Assembly: GCA_910579545.1 (NCBI GenBank)
Contig: CAJTVI010000010.1
Location: 1-53,001, forward strand
Length of the DNA stretch: 53,001 nt
From: an uncultured Oscillospiraceae bacterium
Lineage (GTDB): Bacteria; Bacillota; Clostridia; Oscillospirales; Ruminococcaceae
Direction: 5' to 3'
This document shows positions 49,081 to 53,001 of the stretch, piece after piece; the first letter of the stretch is position 1; each line of letters opens with the position of its first letter. Below the pieces are notes generated by a model. It was given only the letters and a program-made list of their open reading frames with translations, ran no database searches and had not been told where the DNA came from. The translations under genes were made by a program, and so were the position numbers.

Positions 49081-49778
49081 CCTGACCCCTCCAAAACGAT
49101 CTGTAATATTTCCTGCCCGATCTCGCCGGCCGGGCGGATGCCCTGCCCGGCCGCGCACTCGATGGTGCGCCAGCCAAACCGGGCGGCGCAGTAGTCGGCC
49201 GCGGCCCGGCTCTGGGCCAGGTAGGCGGCGTCCCGCTCGTGGATATCCTTTTTGCCCTCGTCGCCGGCATACCGCGCGGCCAGCAACCGCTGGCTTACCG
49301 CCGGGTCCACCCGCAGGTAGACCACCAGATCCGGCGCGGGGATGCCCAGCTGGGCGTACTCAAAATGGAACAGCCAGTCCAAAAAGCCGTCCCACCCGGC
49401 TTTTGGCAGCTTGGCGCACTGGTGCACCGCGTTGCTGGTGGTGTACCGGTCGGCCACCAAAATGCCGCCGCCGGCGTAAAATCCGCCCCAATCGGCTTTA
49501 TAGCCGGCGTACCGGTCCACCGAAAAAAAGGCCGAGGCCGCGTAGGCGTTGACATCCCCCGGGTGGCTGCCAAACGCGCCGGCAAGGTACATGCGCACCA
49601 GCGCCGAGGAATCGCTTTTGTAATTGGGAAAGGTGATGCCCCGCACCGGCAGCCCGCGGGCCGCAAGGCTCTGCACCAGCAGCCCCGCCTGGGTGGCCTT
49701 GCCGCTGCCGTCCAGCCCTTCCAGCACGATCAGCCGGCCCTTTGCCGCGCCGCCCGGCTTATTCGGCTGCTGCGTCAT
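49077..49778 (-). CDS. tmk: Thymidylate kinase
   Basis: 233 residues. P-loop LEGLDGSGKATQ at about 19-30, with Ala where most kinases have Ser/Thr after the Lys; DRY motif ADRYTTSN, and a lid region GDEGKKDIHERD. It phosphorylates dTMP to dTDP. Its start (ATG 49778) overlaps the end of thyX by 20 bp and its stop overlaps the DUF2156 start, so the three genes are translationally linked. Confidence 0.92.
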   Translation of the reverse strand: MTQQPNKPGGAAKGRLIVLEGLDGSGKATQAGLLVQSLAARGLPVRGITFPNYKSDSSALVRMYLAGAFGSHPGDVNAYAASAFFSVDRYAGYKADWGGFYAGGGILVADRYTTSNAVHQCAKLPKAGWDGFLDWLFHFEYAQLGIPAPDLVVYLRVDPAVSQRLLAARYAGDEGKKDIHERDAAYLAQSRAAADYCAARFGWRTIECAAGQGIRPAGEIGQEILQIVLEGSG

Positions 49779-50553
49779 GCCCGCACGCCTCCTTTACAAG
49801 GGCCGCGTACTCGTCCCGCACCGCCGCGGCCCGGCCGCAGCTCATCCGCCCCTCGGGGCAGGCGCCGCGCACGCAGGGGGGGCCCGCCGTTTCAAACAGG
49901 GCGGGGGCCACTTCCAGCACCAGCCGCAGCATCTCCTTGGCCAGGGCCCGGATCTCCCACTGGGCGCGGGCGCAGCAGCGGTGGCGGAAAAAGTTTTGCA
50001 GGCTGCGGGCGTTCATGGTCACGATCATCTTGGTATCGCAGGCGTTGGGCAGCACAAAGCGGGCGTCCTCAATGGCCAGCTTTTCGGCCTTTTTGGCGGC
50101 GGCCGCCTCGTCCATCCCCTCGGCCACAAGCCGGCGGATATGCCCCTCTTTTAAGATGCCCGCGATCCGGCGGTAATGCCCGTTCTGCTGCTCCATCGCC
50201 TCGCAAAAGGCGGCCTCGGCCTCGGGGTTTTGGGCGATCTCGGGCGGGGTCACGCAGCCAAAGCCGTCCATGCGCACATAGCGCTGGCTCTGCACGCTGT
50301 AGCTGGCGATCCGGTGCCGGGTGATCTGGGCCAGCAAGCTGCGCGAGACCCCCTCGATGGCAAAGGTAAAGCTGGCGTGCTCGGTGGGGCTCTCGTGGCC
50401 CATGCCGGCCAGCATCCGCACAAACTCCCGGCTCTTTTGGGGGGTCAGGCCGGCCAGCAGGTCGTCCACCGAAGCGTTTGCGTAGCAAAGCTTTGCCGCC
50501 GCCGCCACCACCTGCTCGGGGTCGGGGGTGTGCGCGATCAGGGTCACCTTCAT
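49759..50553 (-). CDS. thyX: FAD-dependent thymidylate synthase ThyX
   Basis: 264 residues. The ThyX signature RHRIASYSVQSQRY is present (about residues 78-91), with FVRMLAGMGHESPTEHASF before it. It makes dTMP from dUMP using methylene-folate and FADH2. A Cys-rich C-terminal extension (CVRGACPEGRMSCGRAA) is common in Clostridia. ATG 50553 has AAGGAGG. It lies 108 bp downstream of pcrA and starts the thyX-tmk-DUF2156 operon. Confidence 0.96.
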   Translation of the reverse strand: MKVTLIAHTPDPEQVVAAAAKLCYANASVDDLLAGLTPQKSREFVRMLAGMGHESPTEHASFTFAIEGVSRSLLAQITRHRIASYSVQSQRYVRMDGFGCVTPPEIAQNPEAEAAFCEAMEQQNGHYRRIAGILKEGHIRRLVAEGMDEAAAAKKAEKLAIEDARFVLPNACDTKMIVTMNARSLQNFFRHRCCARAQWEIRALAKEMLRLVLEVAPALFETAGPPCVRGACPEGRMSCGRAAAVRDEYAALVKEACGHDAAAE

Positions 50554-50661
50554 GCCAAAACGCCTCCTTGTTTTTGATAGGGCGGCTGTGCCGCACAGGG
50601 ATCCGATCGCGCCGCCAAAGCCGCGCCCCCGCCCGGGGCCTTCTTTGGGCAGCGCCGCGGC

Positions 50662-53001
50662 CTATTCGCCGATCTTGGTAAGCGGCGCGTAGTTTGCCAT
50701 CGTCTTTTTGGTCCCCGCGCGCTCAAACTCGATCTCCACAATGGTGTCCCCCGCCACCGGGGTCACCTTGCGCACCCGGCCCCGGCCAAACACCTTGTGT
50801 TCCACAAGGTCGCCGGGCTGGTAGGCGGCCGCTGGCCCGGCCGCGGGCTTTGGGGCGGATGCGCCCAGCAGGCTGCTGCCGCCAAAGCTGACCCGGCCGC
50901 CCGCCGGACGGCGGCTGCCCGCGCCGTAGCCGCCCAGGCTGCTTTGGCCCGAATAGCCGCTGCGGCTGGGCGCCGCCCCGCCGTAGCCGGGCAGGTGCGC
51001 GCTTTGCCAGCGGGAGGCGCGGGCCAGCTCGGGGCTCTCCTCTTCCTCCAGCAGCTCGGGGCCGATCTCCTCCAAAAAGCGGCTGGGGGCGTTGCGCTGG
51101 GTGCGGCCAAAGATCATGCGGCTCTGGCTGGAGGAGAGGTACAGCTCTTTTTTGGCCCGGGTGATGCCCACATAGCAGAGCCGGCGCTCCTCCTCCAGGT
51201 CCTCGTCCGAAAAGCGGCTGAGCTCGCTGGGGAAGATGCCCTCCTCCAGCCCCACCAAAAACACATACTCGAACTCCAGCCCCTTGGCCGAGTGGATGGT
51301 CATCAGCACCACAACATCGCTCTCGGCGTCGTAGCTGTCCAGGTCCGAGATGAGGGCGACCTCCTCCAAAAAGCCGGCAAGGCTGGCCTCGGGGCCGCGC
51401 TGGTCGGCATAGGTGCGCAGGCTTGAGATGAGCTGGCCGATGTTGTCCAGCCGGTCCTGCCCGCGCTCCTTGTCCTGCAAAAGCATCTCCTTATAGCCGG
51501 TAAGCTCCAGGATCTTTTGGGCAAACAGGTCCAGCGGCTGGGTGTCGTGGGCCTCGCACAGGGCCTCGTACACCCCATAAAACCCGGCCAGTGCCCCGGC
51601 GGCCCGGCCAAGGGCGGGGTAATCGGCCGCGTGGGCGCACACCTCCAGCATACCCACCCCCAGGCCGGACGCGATCTGCGCCACCCGGTCCAGGGTGGTG
51701 GCCCCGATCTTGCGGGCCGGCTCGTTGATGATCCGCCGCAGCCGCAGATCGTCCTGCGGGTTTGCCACCACCGCCATGTAGGCCAGCATGTCCCGGATCT
51801 CCTTGCGGTCGTAAAAGCGCTGGCCGCCCACGATCTTGTAGGGGATGCCGGCCCGGGCAAAGTAGGTCTCGATGGGGCCGGACTGGGCGTTCATCCGGTA
51901 GAGCACCGCGTGGCTGCGCAGCGTTTTGCCCGCCTGCCGGTGGGCGGCAATGACCCGCGCGATATTGGCCGCCTCGTCCTCCTCGCTAGCCGCCTCGTAG
52001 TGGTGCACCCTGGCCCCCTCGCCGTTCTGGGTCCAGAGGGTCTTGCCCTTGCGGCCGGTGTTGTTCTGGATGACCCGGTTGGCCGCGTTCAGGATGCAGC
52101 TGGTGGAGCGGTAGTTCTGCTCGAGCCGGATGAGCTTTGCGCCGGGGAAATGCTGCTCGAAATTGAGGATGTTCTCGATGGTGGCCCCGCGGAAGCGGTA
52201 GATGCTCTGGTCGTCGTCCCCCACCACGCAGAGGTTCTGCCGGCGGCCGGCCAGCAGCCGCACCAGATGGAACTGGGCAACGCTGGTGTCCTGGTATTCG
52301 TCCACCAAAATATACCGGAACCGGTCCTGGTAATACTCCAGCACCTGGGGGCAGTTTTGCAAAAGCCGGACGGTGTGGTAGATCAGATCGTCAAAATCCA
52401 TCGCGCCGGCCGCCTTGAGCCGCCGGGCGTAGGCGTCGTAAACCCTGGCCAGCAGTTCGGCCTTGGTGCCGGCGGGGGCCGCAAGGGCCTCGGCCGGGCC
52501 GACGAGCTGGTCCTTGAGCCGGCCGATCTGGGAAAGGGCCGACTTGACCGGCAGGAACTTGTCGTCCACCATCAGGTCCTTATAGACCTCTTTCATGGCG
52601 CGCTGCTGGTCGTCGGTATCATAGATGGTAAAGCTTTGGGGGAAGCCCAGCTCCCCGGCATTGCGGCGCAGGATGCGCACGCAGGCCGAGTGGAAGGTGG
52701 ATGCGTTGACGTCCCCGCCCTGGGTTTCGCCCAGCATGGCGGCAAGCCGGCTTTTGAGCTCCCCGGCCGCCTTGTTGGTAAAGGTGATGGCCAGCACGTT
52801 CCAGGGGCGCACCGGGTTTACCGGCAAAAGGCCGGCCACCTCGCCGGGCAGCGGCGCGCCGGTTTGCACCGCGGCGCGCAGAGCGTCCAGCTCGGCCGGG
52901 GTGGGGGCGCGCCGTAATTCGGCCGAGCCGTGGGCCGCGCCAAACCGGATGAGGTTTGCAATGCGGTTGACCAGCACGGTGGTTTTGCCGCTGCCCGCGC
53001 C
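50662..53001 (-). CDS. pcrA: ATP-dependent DNA helicase PcrA/UvrD (5' end outside window)
   Basis: About 780 residues visible; the window starts inside the Walker A loop (GAGSGKTT), so only about 30 residues are missing. SF1A motifs follow: AITFTNKAA, DEYQDTS, VGDDDQSIYRFRG, NYRST, HSAKGLEFEYVFLVGLEEG, LCYVGITRAKKELYLS. A Gly/Ser/Tyr-rich linker (about residues 670-725) leads to the C-terminal Tudor-like domain (EHKVFGRGRVRKV) that binds RNA polymerase in PcrA. It acts in repair and in removing stalled polymerases. Confidence 0.96.
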   Translation of the reverse strand, partial: GAGSGKTTVLVNRIANLIRFGAAHGSAELRRAPTPAELDALRAAVQTGAPLPGEVAGLLPVNPVRPWNVLAITFTNKAAGELKSRLAAMLGETQGGDVNASTFHSACVRILRRNAGELGFPQSFTIYDTDDQQRAMKEVYKDLMVDDKFLPVKSALSQIGRLKDQLVGPAEALAAPAGTKAELLARVYDAYARRLKAAGAMDFDDLIYHTVRLLQNCPQVLEYYQDRFRYILVDEYQDTSVAQFHLVRLLAGRRQNLCVVGDDDQSIYRFRGATIENILNFEQHFPGAKLIRLEQNYRSTSCILNAANRVIQNNTGRKGKTLWTQNGEGARVHHYEAASEEDEAANIARVIAAHRQAGKTLRSHAVLYRMNAQSGPIETYFARAGIPYKIVGGQRFYDRKEIRDMLAYMAVVANPQDDLRLRRIINEPARKIGATTLDRVAQIASGLGVGMLEVCAHAADYPALGRAAGALAGFYGVYEALCEAHDTQPLDLFAQKILELTGYKEMLLQDKERGQDRLDNIGQLISSLRTYADQRGPEASLAGFLEEVALISDLDSYDAESDVVVLMTIHSAKGLEFEYVFLVGLEEGIFPSELSRFSDEDLEEERRLCYVGITRAKKELYLSSSQSRMIFGRTQRNAPSRFLEEIGPELLEEEESPELARASRWQSAHLPGYGGAAPSRSGYSGQSSLGGYGAGSRRPAGGRVSFGGSSLLGASAPKPAAGPAAAYQPGDLVEHKVFGRGRVRKVTPVAGDTIVEIEFERAGTKKTMANYAPLTKIGE

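Overview
The window comes from a high-GC, Gram-positive member of the Clostridia. Gene content and style point to the Oscillospiraceae/Ruminococcaceae (Gemmiger, Subdoligranulum or Faecalibacterium relatives): strong AGGAGG ribosome binding sites, the str operon order rpsL-rpsG-fusA-tuf, ThyX instead of ThyA, MltG, a NiaR 3H-domain repressor and U32, DUF2804, DUF3810 and EFR1-type genes. The genus is an inference; no rRNA is present. Both ends cut a gene: a Ser/Gly-linker membrane protein at the left and pcrA at the right.

Layout. 1-13.9 kb is ordinary chromosome: the cut linker protein, a niaR-DUF3810 pair, glgB, a TetR-flavodoxin pair with a palindromic promoter, an MFS and two MATE transporters, a TIM-barrel sugar-phosphate isomerase-like protein, tRNA-Trp, a DUF2804 protein and a 98-aa possibly spore-related protein. 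At 13937-14028 lies tRNA-Ser(GGA). Its last 25 bp are repeated exactly at 24568-24592, which defines a 10.6-kb integrated element (14029-24592). The element holds a RelE-type toxin with an antitoxin-like partner behind an attenuator-like leader, a 55-aa DUF1902 protein, an XRE regulator with an SF1 (UPF1-like) helicase, a candidate structured RNA on the minus strand, and a giant phage-type polyvalent protein with two HExxH modules and a nested small gene. I see no integrase, capsid or terminase, so it is a decayed prophage or a non-autonomous satellite. The host's own tRNA-Ser terminator survives just past the right repeat, and the element brought a replacement terminator to the left junction.

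24.7-31.7 kb: a PstS-like binding protein, tRNA-Leu(GAG), then an XRE-cupin regulator divergent from a three-gene operon (dipeptide epimerase, DUF819 membrane protein, CocE/S15-type hydrolase) that looks like a peptide-use pathway. 31.7-38.5 kb: two GMP synthases, one full length and one with only the ATP-pyrophosphatase part, flank a hybrid sensor kinase and a sugar-type solute-binding lipoprotein. 38.8-43.5 kb is the str operon. 43.5-53 kb holds housekeeping genes on the minus strand: an EFR1-type ferredoxin/flavodoxin, a U32 protein, mltG, a GNAT protein, a DUF2156 protein, tmk, thyX and pcrA.

The most novel material is inside the tRNA-Ser element: the predicted 190-nt RNA with its own promoter and terminator antisense to the start of the giant gene, the XRE-helicase pair, the antitoxin-like tail on the helicase, and the small gene nested in another frame of the giant gene.
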